A stretch of 20,644 bases of DNA, from positions 1 through 20,644 of the forward strand of contig CAKTZA010000067.1 of assembly GCA_934635045.1 (NCBI GenBank), in the 5' to 3' direction. Source of the stretch: an uncultured Kiritimatiellota bacterium (lineage in GTDB: Bacteria; Verrucomicrobiota; Kiritimatiellia; RFP12; UBA1067). This document shows positions 6,249 through 14,582 of the stretch, in pieces (position 1 is the first letter of the stretch; every line of letters begins with the position of its first letter). The notes beneath the pieces were generated by a model that did no database searches, was not told the origin of the DNA, and saw only the letters and a program-made list of their open reading frames with translations. The position numbers and the translations under genes are program-made.

Positions 6249-6884
6249 TCAGCTGGCGTAGACGAGGTCGCGCGGCGGCGGCGCGGAATAGGTGACGCGC
6301 TTTTTCGTCGCCGGATGCAGAAACGACAGCTCGACCGCGTGCAGGAGCGTCCGAACCGGCTTGTGGCGCAGCTGCCGATCACGCGCGGCGTCGCCGTAGA
6401 GCGAGTCGCCGACAATCGGACAGCCCAGTTCCTTCGCCGCGTGAATGCGAATCTGGTGCGTCCGCCCCGTCTCGATGTCGAAGCGGACAAGCGCGAGCGC
6501 GCCCTGCCGTCCGAGCACTTCATAGTGCGAGACGGCGGCCTGTCGGTCGATGGGACTCGTCAGCGTGCCCTTCGCCGCGAGGCCGTGCCGCCAGTGGCAG
6601 ACGGCGAGATACGTCTTGCGGACGTCACGGTGCGACTCGAACTGGCGACGCAGGTCACGATACGCCGCCGACGTCCGCGCGAAGACCATCACGCCGCTCG
6701 TGTCGATGTCGAGGCGGTGGACGACGCCCGGCCGCTCGCGCGAGCCGACGGACGCCATCTCCGGGAAGCGGCGCACAAGCTCGTCCGTGAGCGCACCCGT
6801 TTCGTGTCCGGGCGCGGGGTGGACGATCTGCCCCGCCGACTTGTCAACGACGACGAGCGCCGCGTCCGTGTAAAGAAGCCTCAT
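6249..6884 (-). CDS. RluA-family RNA pseudouridine synthase
   Basis: The enzyme converts uridine to pseudouridine in rRNA or tRNA. The 211 residues form a bare catalytic domain: no N-terminal S4 domain, unlike RluC/RluD, and similar in size to RluA/TruC-type enzymes. The signature RPGVVHRLDIDTSG (residues 51-64) carries the catalytic Asp59; YLAVCHW, FDIETGRTHQIRIHAA and CPIVGDSLYG follow in the expected order. The exact target uridine cannot be assigned. The ATG lies inside the end of queC (41-bp overlap), with AAGGA just upstream, which suggests translational coupling with queC. Confidence 0.92.
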   Translation of the reverse strand: MRLLYTDAALVVVDKSAGQIVHPAPGHETGALTDELVRRFPEMASVGSRERPGVVHRLDIDTSGVMVFARTSAAYRDLRRQFESHRDVRKTYLAVCHWRHGLAAKGTLTSPIDRQAAVSHYEVLGRQGALALVRFDIETGRTHQIRIHAAKELGCPIVGDSLYGDAARDRQLRHKPVRTLLHAVELSFLHPATKKRVTYSAPPPRDLVYAS

Positions 6885-7518
6885 ATTCCTTCAGCCCTCG
6901 CGCACGCAGCCGACAGGCCGGGCATTTGCCGCAACCGACGCCGGGAATTCCGTTGTAGCAGGTCACCGTCTCGTTCTTGACGAGATCGAGGATGCCGAGC
7001 CTGTCCGCAAGCGCCCACTCCTCCGCCTTCGTCTTGTGGATGAACGGCGTCTCGATGCGGATGGGGTAGTCGAGCGCGAGGCGAATCGCCTTCTCCTGCG
7101 CACGGATGAACGCGGCGCGGCAATCGGGATAGCCGGAGTAGTCAGCCTCCGACACGCCCGTGTAGAGGACGGTCGCGCCGAGCGTCTTCGCCCACACGGC
7201 CGCCGCGAGCAGGAAGAAGGCGTTGCGTCCTTCCACCACGGTGGTCGGACACGACGCGCCGCGCGCACGAGCGATCTTCATCGTCGGGTCGAGAAGCGCG
7301 TTCGTCGTGAGGTCGCGGTAGAAGCCGAATGTCACGACCTTGTGCGCGGCGATGCCAAAGCGCTTCGCGAGCCGCCGCGCATACTTCGTCTCGATCGCAT
7401 GGCGCTGGCCATAGCCGAAGGTGATGGCGGCGACCTCGTCCGCACCGTATTTCTTCACGGCGAGCGCCAGACACGTCGCGGAATCCTGTCCGCCCGAAAG
7501 AACGACAACGGCTTTCAC
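6844..7518 (-). CDS. queC: 7-cyano-7-deazaguanine synthase (PreQ0 synthase)
   Basis: QueC converts 7-carboxy-7-deazaguanine to preQ0 with ATP and ammonia, on the queuosine route. The GTG at 7518 is chosen because it gives MKAVVVLSGGQDS, the family's usual start, with GAGG a few bases upstream; the open frame reaches further to 7554, inside tkt. The product has 224 residues. Motifs are SGGQDS (residues 8-13, ATP pyrophosphatase loop), FGYGQRHAIE, VVEGRNAFFL, and the zinc site at the C-terminus with four Cys in CYNGIPGVGCGKCPAC. It begins about 10 bp after the tkt stop and overlaps the RluA-family gene. Other queuosine genes are not in the window. Confidence 0.95.
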   Translation of the reverse strand: MKAVVVLSGGQDSATCLALAVKKYGADEVAAITFGYGQRHAIETKYARRLAKRFGIAAHKVVTFGFYRDLTTNALLDPTMKIARARGASCPTTVVEGRNAFFLLAAAVWAKTLGATVLYTGVSEADYSGYPDCRAAFIRAQEKAIRLALDYPIRIETPFIHKTKAEEWALADRLGILDLVKNETVTCYNGIPGVGCGKCPACRLRARGLKEYEASLHGRGARRR

Positions 7519-7528
7519 GGCCACCTCG

Positions 7529-9502
7529 TCAGACCAGCTCGCGCGCCTTCGCAAGCACGTTCTCGACCGTGAAACCGAATTCCTGCGCGAGCACCTTGTA
7601 GGGCGCGGACGCGCCGAAGTCGTCCTTCGTCACAAACCGCGTCGTCTTGAAGTCGAGGCGGAAGCGGTCCCAGCCGAAGCGCGAGCCGGCCTCGACGATG
7701 ACACGCTTCGTCATCTGCTCCGGCACGACGTAGTCGCGGTACGTGCACTTCTGCGCGAGGAACCGCTCCATCGACGGCATCGAGACGACGCGCACGGACT
7801 GGCGGCCGTCGCTCTCGTCCCACATCTTCTGCGCGGCGGCGATGCAGAGCGAGACTTCGCTGCCCGACGCGAGGAAGAGCACCGTGTCCTTCGTCTGCGG
7901 GCCGGCCTGCCAAATCGAGTAGGCGCCCTTCGCGACGCCCTCCGCGCGCGTGCCCTCCAGGACGGGCAGGTTCTGCCGCGTCGTCAGGATACAGCTCGGC
8001 CCCTTCCGGTTCATCAGCATCTCGACCCAGGCATAGCCCGTCTCCGTCGCGTCCGCCGGTCGGAACGTCGTCACGTTCGGAATCGTCCGGATTGCCGCGA
8101 GCTGCTCGATCGGCTCGTGCGTCGGGCCGTCCTCGCCGACATAGAAACTGTCATGCGAGAAGACGAAGATCGAGGGAAGCGACATAATCGCCGCAAGGCG
8201 AATCGCCGGCCGGCAGTAGTCGGAGAAGACGAAGAACGTCGCGCCGAACGCGCGGAAGTCCTCGTAGGCCGTGAGGCCGTTCACCATCGCGGACATCGCG
8301 AGCTCGCGCACACCCCAGTGGAAGTTGCGGCCCGTGAAATCCTCGGCGGAAATCCAGCCGTACTTCTTGAGGCCCGTCTTGTTCGAGCCTTCGAGGTCGG
8401 CCGAGCCGCCGACGAGCGCAGGAAAGACGTCCGCGAGCGCGTTCATGATCGCGCCGTTCGCCGCGCGCGTCGCGACCGGCTTCTCGGCGTCGAACGTCGG
8501 GAGCGCGGCAAGGAGGCGTGCGCGCCGCGCGTCGTCCGTCTCCGGCTGGGCGGGGCCGCCCGCCGCCTTGAGCGCGGCCTTTTCGGCCTTGACGTCCTTG
8601 TTGCGCCAGTGATGGCAGAGGGCCGCACGCGCGGCGAAGAGGTCGTAGACCTCCTGTGGCACGTAGAAGCTCTTCGCCGGGTCGAAGCCGAGCGCCGTCT
8701 TCGTCGCGGCGACCTCCTCGGCGCCGAGCGGCGCACCGTGACAGCCCGCCGTGTCGGCCTTTGTGGGCGCGCCCTTGCCGATAATCGTCTTCGCGATGAT
8801 GAGAACCGGCGCGTCCGTCACCTTCAGCGCACGCAGGTAGACGCGGTGGATCTGGTCATAGTCGTGCCCGTCGATCTCGAAGACCTTCCAGCCGTACGCC
8901 TCGAAGCGCTTCTTCGCGTCATCGCGGTTCGTGTCCGTGACGCGCCCCTCGATCTGGATGTCGTTGAAGTCGTAGATCGCCGTGAGGCCGCCGAGCTTCA
9001 GCGTACCGGCGAGGGACGCCGCCTCGTGGCTGATGCCCTCTTCCATGTCGCCGTCGCCCATGAAGACCCACGTGTGGTTCTCGCGCTTCTTCATCTTCGC
9101 GGCAATCGCGAGACCGACCGCCATCGCAAAGCCCTGGCCGAGCGGCCCCGTCGTCACCTCGACGCCCGGCATGACGCCGCGCTCCGGGTGCCCGGCGCAG
9201 CGCGAACCAAACTGGCGGAACGTCTGCAGTTCCTCCAGCGTGACGCCGCCCGTGCCCGAAAGGTGGTTCAGCGCGTAGACGAGCGCGGAGGCGTGGCCGC
9301 CCGAGAACACGAGGCGGTCGCGGTTCTTCCACGCCGTGTCCTGCGGATCGACCCGCAGGTGCCGCAGCCACAGCGTCGTCGCGAGATCCGCCATGCCCAT
9401 CGCCGCGCCGGGATGCCCCGAATTGGCCTTTTCGATCATGTCCGCACACAGGCAGCGGATCGTGTCCGCCGCCAACTTCAGCTGTTCGTTCGTCGTCTTC
9501 AT
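7529..9502 (-). CDS. tkt: Transketolase
   Basis: This thiamine-diphosphate enzyme of the non-oxidative pentose phosphate pathway transfers two-carbon ketol units. The 657 residues match the family. Motifs include NSGHPGAAMG (residues 27-36), TGPLGQGFAMAVG, the ThDP/Mg site GDGDMEEGISHEA (149-161) with Asn180 of DFNDIQIEG, HWGVRELAMS containing the ThDP-activating Glu, and DSFYVGEDGPTHEPIEQLA in the pyrimidine-binding domain. The start is secure: AGGAGG lies 7 bases before the ATG, one of the few strong Shine-Dalgarno sequences here, and an extended -10 sits just upstream. tkt leads a unit with queC and the RluA-family gene. Confidence 0.98.
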   Translation of the reverse strand: MKTTNEQLKLAADTIRCLCADMIEKANSGHPGAAMGMADLATTLWLRHLRVDPQDTAWKNRDRLVFSGGHASALVYALNHLSGTGGVTLEELQTFRQFGSRCAGHPERGVMPGVEVTTGPLGQGFAMAVGLAIAAKMKKRENHTWVFMGDGDMEEGISHEAASLAGTLKLGGLTAIYDFNDIQIEGRVTDTNRDDAKKRFEAYGWKVFEIDGHDYDQIHRVYLRALKVTDAPVLIIAKTIIGKGAPTKADTAGCHGAPLGAEEVAATKTALGFDPAKSFYVPQEVYDLFAARAALCHHWRNKDVKAEKAALKAAGGPAQPETDDARRARLLAALPTFDAEKPVATRAANGAIMNALADVFPALVGGSADLEGSNKTGLKKYGWISAEDFTGRNFHWGVRELAMSAMVNGLTAYEDFRAFGATFFVFSDYCRPAIRLAAIMSLPSIFVFSHDSFYVGEDGPTHEPIEQLAAIRTIPNVTTFRPADATETGYAWVEMLMNRKGPSCILTTRQNLPVLEGTRAEGVAKGAYSIWQAGPQTKDTVLFLASGSEVSLCIAAAQKMWDESDGRQSVRVVSMPSMERFLAQKCTYRDYVVPEQMTKRVIVEAGSRFGWDRFRLDFKTTRFVTKDDFGASAPYKVLAQEFGFTVENVLAKARELV

Positions 9503-9528
9503 CGTCTTCCTCCTAAAATTAAAACCGT

Positions 9529-9537
9529 ATTATACCA
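9529..9537 (-). promoter_or_regulatory. Extended -10 promoter of tkt
   Basis: The minus strand reads TATGGTATAAT, about 26 bp before the ATG. There is no recognisable -35. The leader includes a strong AGGAGG ribosome-binding site. Confidence 0.7.
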
Positions 9538-9542
9538 TAATC

Positions 9543-9566
9543 GCCCCGTCGAACGTCCGACGGAGC
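9543..9566 (-). terminator. Hairpin after the FlbD-like gene
   Basis: GCTCCGTCG pairs with CGACGGGGC (9 bp including one G.U) around a 6-nt loop, between the FlbD-like gene and the tkt promoter. No T-run follows, so it is a possible terminator or attenuating hairpin only. Confidence 0.3.
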
Positions 9567-9595
9567 GCTTTCGCCCGGTTGCCGCCGGCGCACCG

Positions 9596-10222
9596 TCACT
9601 TCCAGACGATGTGGTCGCGGTCGATCGTCAGGATCTCGTGCGCCTCCAGCGCGACAATCGCCGCCTCCGGCTCAACCGCCCTGAACTGCGCCACCAACGT
9701 GTTCTGGAGTTTGCGGACGGTGCCGGGAGCCAGCTTCCGCAGCCGCGCGACCTCATCCTCCGTCAGCGGCAGCACGGGCTTCTTCGTCCGGCGCGCACGC
9801 GGCTTCTTGGCGGGCGGCTTGTCGTCGGACGCGGCCTCCGCCGTTGCCGCCTCAGTCTCGGCGGCGGGCGCAGACGCCTTGGCCTTGGCGCGCGTACGGG
9901 TCGTCTTCTTGGCGGGCGCCGGCGCGGATTCCGCCACGGGCTCCGCATTCGGCGTCGCCACGGGCATCGGCTCGGCCTCCGACGCAACGCCCAGCGTCTT
10001 CGGCGCGAGACCCGGCGGCGGCGGCACCGGCACGACGGCGGGCGCGGGCGCGTCGCCCAGCAGCGCCAAGACGGCCTCCGGCGTCTCCTTCACGTCGTAG
10101 TCGAGCCCGTCGCCGATCGGCACGACGACCGAGCCGCCGGCCTTGCGCGGCTCGACGGTCACGACAAAACTCGCATTGATCCAAATCGGCGTGTTGTCCA
10201 GCCGCGTCAGTCTGATGAACAT
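9596..10222 (-). CDS. FlbD-like domain protein with basic low-complexity linker
   Basis: 208 residues. Residues 1-55 (MFIRLTRLDNTPIWINASFV, later GLDYDVKETPEAVLALL) follow the pattern of FlbD, a small protein usually found in flagellar operons (family pattern 'MIKLTRLNGxxxxLNxDLI ... V.ESxxEV'). Residues 56-150 are Pro/Ala-rich with Lys/Arg clusters (KKTTRTRAKAK, KKPRARRTKK) resembling AT-hook or histone-H1-like nucleic-acid-binding tails. Residues 150-208 form a compact segment (LTEDEVARLRKLAPGTVRKL and EAHEILTIDRDHIVWK) I do not recognise. No flagellar gene is present. It has its own extended -10 promoter and GGGAG before the ATG, so it is a single-gene unit between thiD and tkt. The function is unknown; a regulatory or nucleic-acid-binding role is a guess. 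Confidence 0.8.
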   Translation of the reverse strand: MFIRLTRLDNTPIWINASFVVTVEPRKAGGSVVVPIGDGLDYDVKETPEAVLALLGDAPAPAVVPVPPPPGLAPKTLGVASEAEPMPVATPNAEPVAESAPAPAKKTTRTRAKAKASAPAAETEAATAEAASDDKPPAKKPRARRTKKPVLPLTEDEVARLRKLAPGTVRKLQNTLVAQFRAVEPEAAIVALEAHEILTIDRDHIVWK

Positions 10223-10262
10223 GATCTACTCCCTTCGTCTTCGATTTCTTCAGATGCAGGAT

Positions 10263-10271
10263 ATTATACCA
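10263..10271 (-). promoter_or_regulatory. Extended -10 promoter of the FlbD-like gene
   Basis: The minus strand reads TATGGTATAAT. The TAA of the box is also the stop codon of thiD. About 40 bp separate it from the ATG. No clear -35. Confidence 0.65.
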
Positions 10272-11094
10272 TACGGACGAATCCGAGAACGCCGCAGTCG
10301 GGGCCCACCCAGCGAGCCCCGGCAATCGCCCTGTGCACGTAGGCCTTCGCGCCCTCGACCGCCGCCGCGAGATCGCGTCCGCGCGCGAGTTCCGCCGCGA
10401 GCGCCGCCGAGAGCGAACAGCCCGTGCCGTGCGTCGAGACGGGGTTGGAGACCCACGGGAGCGCAAACGTGCGCACCGCACGTCCGTCAAAGAGGACATC
10501 GACCGCCGCCGCGTTGTCGCCGTGCCCGCCCTTCACGAGGACGGCGCACCCGTACGTCTCGTGAATCTGCCGCGCGAGCGCCTCGGCATGCGCCGCATCG
10601 CCCGCACGCTCGGCATTCGGGTCGCCGACGGCACGTCCGCACAGCATCTCGGCCTCAGGCAGGTTCGGCGTGATCAGCGTCGCCAACGGCAGAAGCCGCG
10701 CGCAGATCGCCTGCAGCGCCGCCTCCGACACGAGGCGCGTACCGCTCGTCGCGACCATCACGGGATCGACGACCTTCGCGATTTCGGGATGCGCCGCGAG
10801 CCGGTCGGCAATGACCTCGATTGCCGCCGGGTCTGCAAGCATGCCCGTCTTGAGCGCGCGGATGGCGTAGACACCGAGGACGGCATCCAGCTGCGCGGCA
10901 ACGAAATCCGCCGGAACGCCGTGAATGGCCGCAACGCCAAACGGGTTCTGCGCCGTCAGGGCCGCGAAGACCGTGCAGCCGTGCAGCCCGTAGGCGTGAA
11001 ACGCGCGGAGGTCGGCCTGAACGCCGGCATTGCCGCCGGAATCGGATCCGGCGATGGTCAGACAGCAAGGCGTGATTTCATGCATCGTTCGCAT
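10264..11094 (-). CDS. thiD: Hydroxymethylpyrimidine/phosphomethylpyrimidine kinase
   Basis: ThiD phosphorylates HMP and HMP-P for thiamine synthesis (ribokinase superfamily). The start at 11094 gives 276 residues and has GAAGGA about 12 bases upstream; ATGs at 11118 and 11085 are alternatives, the last giving the family-like MHEITPCCLTIAGSDS. Motifs are TIAGSDSGGNAGVQADLR near the N-terminus, ALTAQNPFGV, VVDPVMVATSG, LITPNLPEAEMLCG, VLVKGGHG and the C-terminal THGTGCSLSAALAAELARG with the catalytic Asp-equivalent region replaced by the usual GTGC anion hole. It starts about 60 bp after lpxK and may be read from the lptD promoter. Thiamine diphosphate is the cofactor of the nearby transketolase, but that link is probably coincidental. 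Confidence 0.95.
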   Translation of the reverse strand: MRTMHEITPCCLTIAGSDSGGNAGVQADLRAFHAYGLHGCTVFAALTAQNPFGVAAIHGVPADFVAAQLDAVLGVYAIRALKTGMLADPAAIEVIADRLAAHPEIAKVVDPVMVATSGTRLVSEAALQAICARLLPLATLITPNLPEAEMLCGRAVGDPNAERAGDAAHAEALARQIHETYGCAVLVKGGHGDNAAAVDVLFDGRAVRTFALPWVSNPVSTHGTGCSLSAALAAELARGRDLAAAVEGAKAYVHRAIAGARWVGPDCGVLGFVRMV

Positions 11095-11152
11095 GTGCGT
11101 TCGTGATCCTTCGTTCATACGTGTTTTCTGCGCCGACAGAACGCATCGGCCT

Positions 11153-12325
11153 CTAACTCTTCCGAAAGCAGATGCGGTCGATGATTGACTGGAAGCTTTC
11201 CGCGCCGGACAGGATCTCGATGGCGATGCGCAGGTAGAGGCACTTGACCGGCGTCGTCTCGAAGCGCGGGAAGCGCACGGCGTCCTTCTCCGTCGTGACG
11301 AGCGCGTCCGCCCCCATGTCGGCCGTGCGGTTGAGCGCGTAGAGGACTTCCGAGGCGTCGTAGCGGTGGTGGTCGGCATAGCGCTCGCACCAGATGACCT
11401 TCGCGCCGAGATGCCGCAGCGAGTTCTCGAAGCCCTTCGGCGAGGCGATGCCCGACAGCGTGCACGTCGTCTTGCCCTTCAGCCAGTCGAGCGGAAACTC
11501 CTCGCGGCTCCAGACGTCCTTCAGCGACTTCGGCGCGTGGTTGCATTCGACGATCTCCGCCGTCCGGTTGTAGCGGCGGATCTCCTCGCGGACGGCCGAG
11601 ACGTCGCCTCGGCATTTCGTGAGGAAGATGATGTCCGCGCGCTTTAGGTGGCGCGCCGGCTCGCGCAGGATGCCGCGCGGCAGCAGGTTGCCGTTGCCGA
11701 AGGGGTTCGTCGAGTCGACGAGCACGACCTCGGTCGAGTGCTTCAGCTTCTGGTACTGGAAGCCGTCGTCGAGAATGAGCGTGTCGCAGCCGAGCCGCTG
11801 GATCGCGTAGCGGCCCGCCTTCACGCGGTCGCGGTCGACGACGACGGCGACGCCCGGCAGGTTCGACGCGAGCATGTACGGCTCGTCGCCGCCCGTCGCC
11901 GAGTCGAGGAGGACGCGCTTGCCGTCCGACACGACAAGCGGCTTCGTGACGACCTGCGTGAAGAGCCGCACCCAGAACGGCGCCTCCTTGCGGCGGTAGC
12001 CGCGCGAGAGGATCGCGACCTTGCGCCCCTCGGCGGCGAGCGTCCGCGCGAAGATCTCCGTCACGGGCGTCTTGCCCGTGCCGCCCGCCGTGACGTTGCC
12101 GATCGAGATGACCTGAATGCCGAGCGGGAAGCGGCGCAGGATGCCCGTGCGGTAGAGGAAGCCGCGCACGGCGACGACGCCCGCAAAGACGAGGCTCAGG
12201 GCCTTGAGAAGACCCAGAAGCGCACGGATGCCGCCGGGCTGGTCGCGGTCGGCCCCCTTCTCCTGGATCAGCTTGACGAGATAGCTCTCCAGCCGCTCGA
12301 ATCCGCTCTGCCGCGCCTTGCGCAT
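11153..12325 (-). CDS. lpxK: Tetraacyldisaccharide 4'-kinase
   Basis: LpxK phosphorylates the 4' position of the lipid A disaccharide at the inner membrane, giving lipid IVA. The product has 390 residues, slightly longer than the common 320-350, with an N-terminal extension. Residues 33-60 form a hydrophobic membrane segment (LLGLLKALSLVFAGVVAV). The P-loop GNVTAGGTGKTP (76-87) is diagnostic, followed by ILSRGYRRK, GGDEPYMLA, VVVDRDRVKAG, LILDDGFQY (catalytic Asp region) and NPFGNGNLLPRG. It begins 12 bp after the lptD stop, so the two LPS genes are co-transcribed. Its presence means the organism makes a phosphorylated lipid A. Confidence 0.96.
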   Translation of the reverse strand: MRKARQSGFERLESYLVKLIQEKGADRDQPGGIRALLGLLKALSLVFAGVVAVRGFLYRTGILRRFPLGIQVISIGNVTAGGTGKTPVTEIFARTLAAEGRKVAILSRGYRRKEAPFWVRLFTQVVTKPLVVSDGKRVLLDSATGGDEPYMLASNLPGVAVVVDRDRVKAGRYAIQRLGCDTLILDDGFQYQKLKHSTEVVLVDSTNPFGNGNLLPRGILREPARHLKRADIIFLTKCRGDVSAVREEIRRYNRTAEIVECNHAPKSLKDVWSREEFPLDWLKGKTTCTLSGIASPKGFENSLRHLGAKVIWCERYADHHRYDASEVLYALNRTADMGADALVTTEKDAVRFPRFETTPVKCLYLRIAIEILSGAESFQSIIDRICFRKS

Positions 12326-12337
12326 CGTCCGTGATCG

Positions 12338-14542
12338 TCAGTGCGAGAAGATGTTGCCGCTGTCGGCCCCGAAGGCCCGCAGGTAGACGTAGAAGCCAAT
12401 CGTCCAGTCGTCGTCACGCCGATAGCCGTCAATCGTCGTGAAGTCATTGTCGTATTCGACGAGCAGACGAAAGCCGAGGCAGTCGGTCAGATAGTCGATC
12501 CAGCAGCCGATCGTGTCGAGTTCGCCCGCGCGCGCGTCCCAGCGAAGGTGCGGTCCCCAGGCCAGCCAGTCGCAGACCTGATGCGAGAAGGACAGGTCGA
12601 TCATCTGCAGGCGCGCCCAGCCCAGCTCGTCGCGCATCATCTCCCTCGGATCGTACGGGGCGGACGAGAAATCCCAGTAGCGGTGGTCGCGCTGCGTGTA
12701 GCGGACGCTGTACGAGAAGGCCTTCGAGACGCGGTGGTTCAGGAAGACGCCCACTGTGGCGAAGCGGCGGTCTTCCGAATCGAACTCGCCGCGCGCACCG
12801 AGCGTGATGTCCTCGTCCGGCCGCCACATCAGCCGCGCGCCCGGCACGAACATGCCGTCATGCCGGCCGTAGTTCGGACGCCCGGCTTCGGCCAGCCGAT
12901 GGCTATCGTCGCCGTCCGTATACGACGTGTCGTTGAACTGGGCCGCCACGTAGACGTCGAGATCGACGATCTGCCGCAGGTCACCCCGCTCGTTCGCCGC
13001 GCTCCAGGCGTTGCGCCAGCCGGGCGTGATGCCATAATAGGAATACGGCAGGTTGCGCGCGCGCCCCGCAAACTGGTCCTCCCATGTCGCGGAGGCGTCA
13101 AGGCTGTCGAAGACATACGGACGCGTTCCGCCGCGCAGGCCGCCATACCAGGCTTCCTGCGCAAGGACGTCGAGGTAGGGCTCCGTCACGTGCTGCCAGA
13201 CGTCGTTGACCCACGCCGTGCCGCGTGCGGCGAACGTCGCGCCGACCTCGCCAATCGAGCGGAAGGCATCCCCCGCATCCCGCGCCGCACGCCAGCCGGT
13301 CACGTTCGTCAGGCCGGTCTCGCTCCAATACGTGCCGCGATAGCCGACGCGCGGCACGACGGACAGGAGATCGTCCCACGCGCGGAACGGCGCCGTCAGG
13401 CGATGGTAGGTGTCGAAGCGAAAGGCCTCGTAGTTCGCCCACGGCCCAGGGTTCGAGCCGAACGCCGAGGACAGCCCCACGCCGTATTCCGCATAGTCGC
13501 GCGTCAGGTACCCCAGACGGTTCGCCGACTCGTAGTTGACCGGCAGCCCGAACACGGGCATCGGGTTGACGTCAAGGTAGATCTCGGGGAGCCGCCCCGT
13601 CATGGCGTGGAACTTGTTCAGCCGCCCGGACGCCTCGACGCCGAACGAGAAGGCATCCTCCAGATGCTCCCAGAACACGCCGCTGTTGTCGTGCGCCAGC
13701 CACTGCCCTTTCCAGTTGAGCAGCGTCTTCCGGTGGAAGTCGGACAGGACATACGAGTCGGACAGGTACGACCCACGGAAGCGGACGACATCGCGCTCCG
13801 TCGCCTCCCATCGGTGCTTGAGCGTGAAGAGATAGCGCTCCTTCTCGACATCGCTCCCCCAGTTCCCCGAATTCCAGTCGCGTCTCACGCCATAGCGGTC
13901 GTCCGCATCCCGGTCCCAGGCGTAGTACGCCGAGAACGACCCGGCGCCGAAGTCGCCCAGGTTCCAGAAGAGGTCTTCGCCCAGCGCCACGCCGTTCTTG
14001 TAGCGCAAGTCGAGGCGCGTGTCGCCATGCAGCCACCAGGTGTTGTCGGCGTGCTGGGGGTCGCCGACGATGTGATAGCGCGTCTTCGTCAGGAGGTACG
14101 CGCCCCAGCGGCCCGTGTAGCCCGGCATCCAGCTGAACCCGCAGGACGTGTCGAGCGGATAGTACATGTAGGGCAGCCAAAAGACGGGAATCTCGTAGAA
14201 GCGCAGCCAGGCGTTGCGGAGGATCACGTGCTCGCGCTCCCGATACTCCAGTTCGCCCGTCACGTTCCAGTGCGTGTGGCCGACGTCGTTCGTGCAGGTC
14301 GTCGCGCACGTCGGGTCGGCGAACAGGAACTTGCCGTCCGCCGTCTTGACGAGATAGTCGCTGCGCAGGGAGTACGGCGCGGAGACGGCCACGACGTGCC
14401 CGGACGCGACGGCGGCCTTGGTCACGTTGTCGGCGGCGATGCGATCAGCCGTGAAGGTCATCTCGCGCACACGCGCCTCCTCCGCGACCGAGCCCAGGAG
14501 CGAGGCCGCGAAGACAGTCGAAAGGACAAGGGAATTGATCAT
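12338..14542 (-). CDS. lptD: LPS-assembly outer-membrane protein LptD (OstA family)
   Basis: LptD is the outer-membrane barrel that inserts lipopolysaccharide at the cell surface. 734 residues; residues 1-20 are a hydrophobic export signal lacking any Lys/Arg in its n-region. Residues 27-115 form the LptA-like periplasmic domain (TFTADRIAADN, ASGHVVAVSAPYSLRSDYL). Then ILRNAWLRFYEIPVFWLPYMYYPLD marks the OstA transition into the barrel. The rest alternates aromatic and polar residues, as in beta-barrel strands. Cysteines cluster at 79, 83, 134 and at 657, 680, 688, which may form the disulfides linking the periplasmic domain and barrel known in E. coli LptD. The ATG lies 10 bases from the -10 box and has no ribosome-binding site, so the mRNA is nearly leaderless. 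lpxK follows directly. A larger N-terminal domain is absent, but the assignment is firm. Confidence 0.9.
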   Translation of the reverse strand: MINSLVLSTVFAASLLGSVAEEARVREMTFTADRIAADNVTKAAVASGHVVAVSAPYSLRSDYLVKTADGKFLFADPTCATTCTNDVGHTHWNVTGELEYREREHVILRNAWLRFYEIPVFWLPYMYYPLDTSCGFSWMPGYTGRWGAYLLTKTRYHIVGDPQHADNTWWLHGDTRLDLRYKNGVALGEDLFWNLGDFGAGSFSAYYAWDRDADDRYGVRRDWNSGNWGSDVEKERYLFTLKHRWEATERDVVRFRGSYLSDSYVLSDFHRKTLLNWKGQWLAHDNSGVFWEHLEDAFSFGVEASGRLNKFHAMTGRLPEIYLDVNPMPVFGLPVNYESANRLGYLTRDYAEYGVGLSSAFGSNPGPWANYEAFRFDTYHRLTAPFRAWDDLLSVVPRVGYRGTYWSETGLTNVTGWRAARDAGDAFRSIGEVGATFAARGTAWVNDVWQHVTEPYLDVLAQEAWYGGLRGGTRPYVFDSLDASATWEDQFAGRARNLPYSYYGITPGWRNAWSAANERGDLRQIVDLDVYVAAQFNDTSYTDGDDSHRLAEAGRPNYGRHDGMFVPGARLMWRPDEDITLGARGEFDSEDRRFATVGVFLNHRVSKAFSYSVRYTQRDHRYWDFSSAPYDPREMMRDELGWARLQMIDLSFSHQVCDWLAWGPHLRWDARAGELDTIGCWIDYLTDCLGFRLLVEYDNDFTTIDGYRRDDDWTIGFYVYLRAFGADSGNIFSH

Positions 14543-14552
14543 ATTGTCGCGT

Positions 14553-14582
14553 ATAATAGCACTTTTTGCGCGCGGCTGTCAA
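14553..14582 (-). promoter_or_regulatory. Promoter of lptD-lpxK
   Basis: On the minus strand: TTGACA (14577-14582), 18-bp spacer, TATTAT (14553-14558) with TGC upstream as an extended -10. The -35 overlaps the TGA stop of the response regulator gene. The start point should lie within a few bases of the lptD ATG. Confidence 0.75.
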
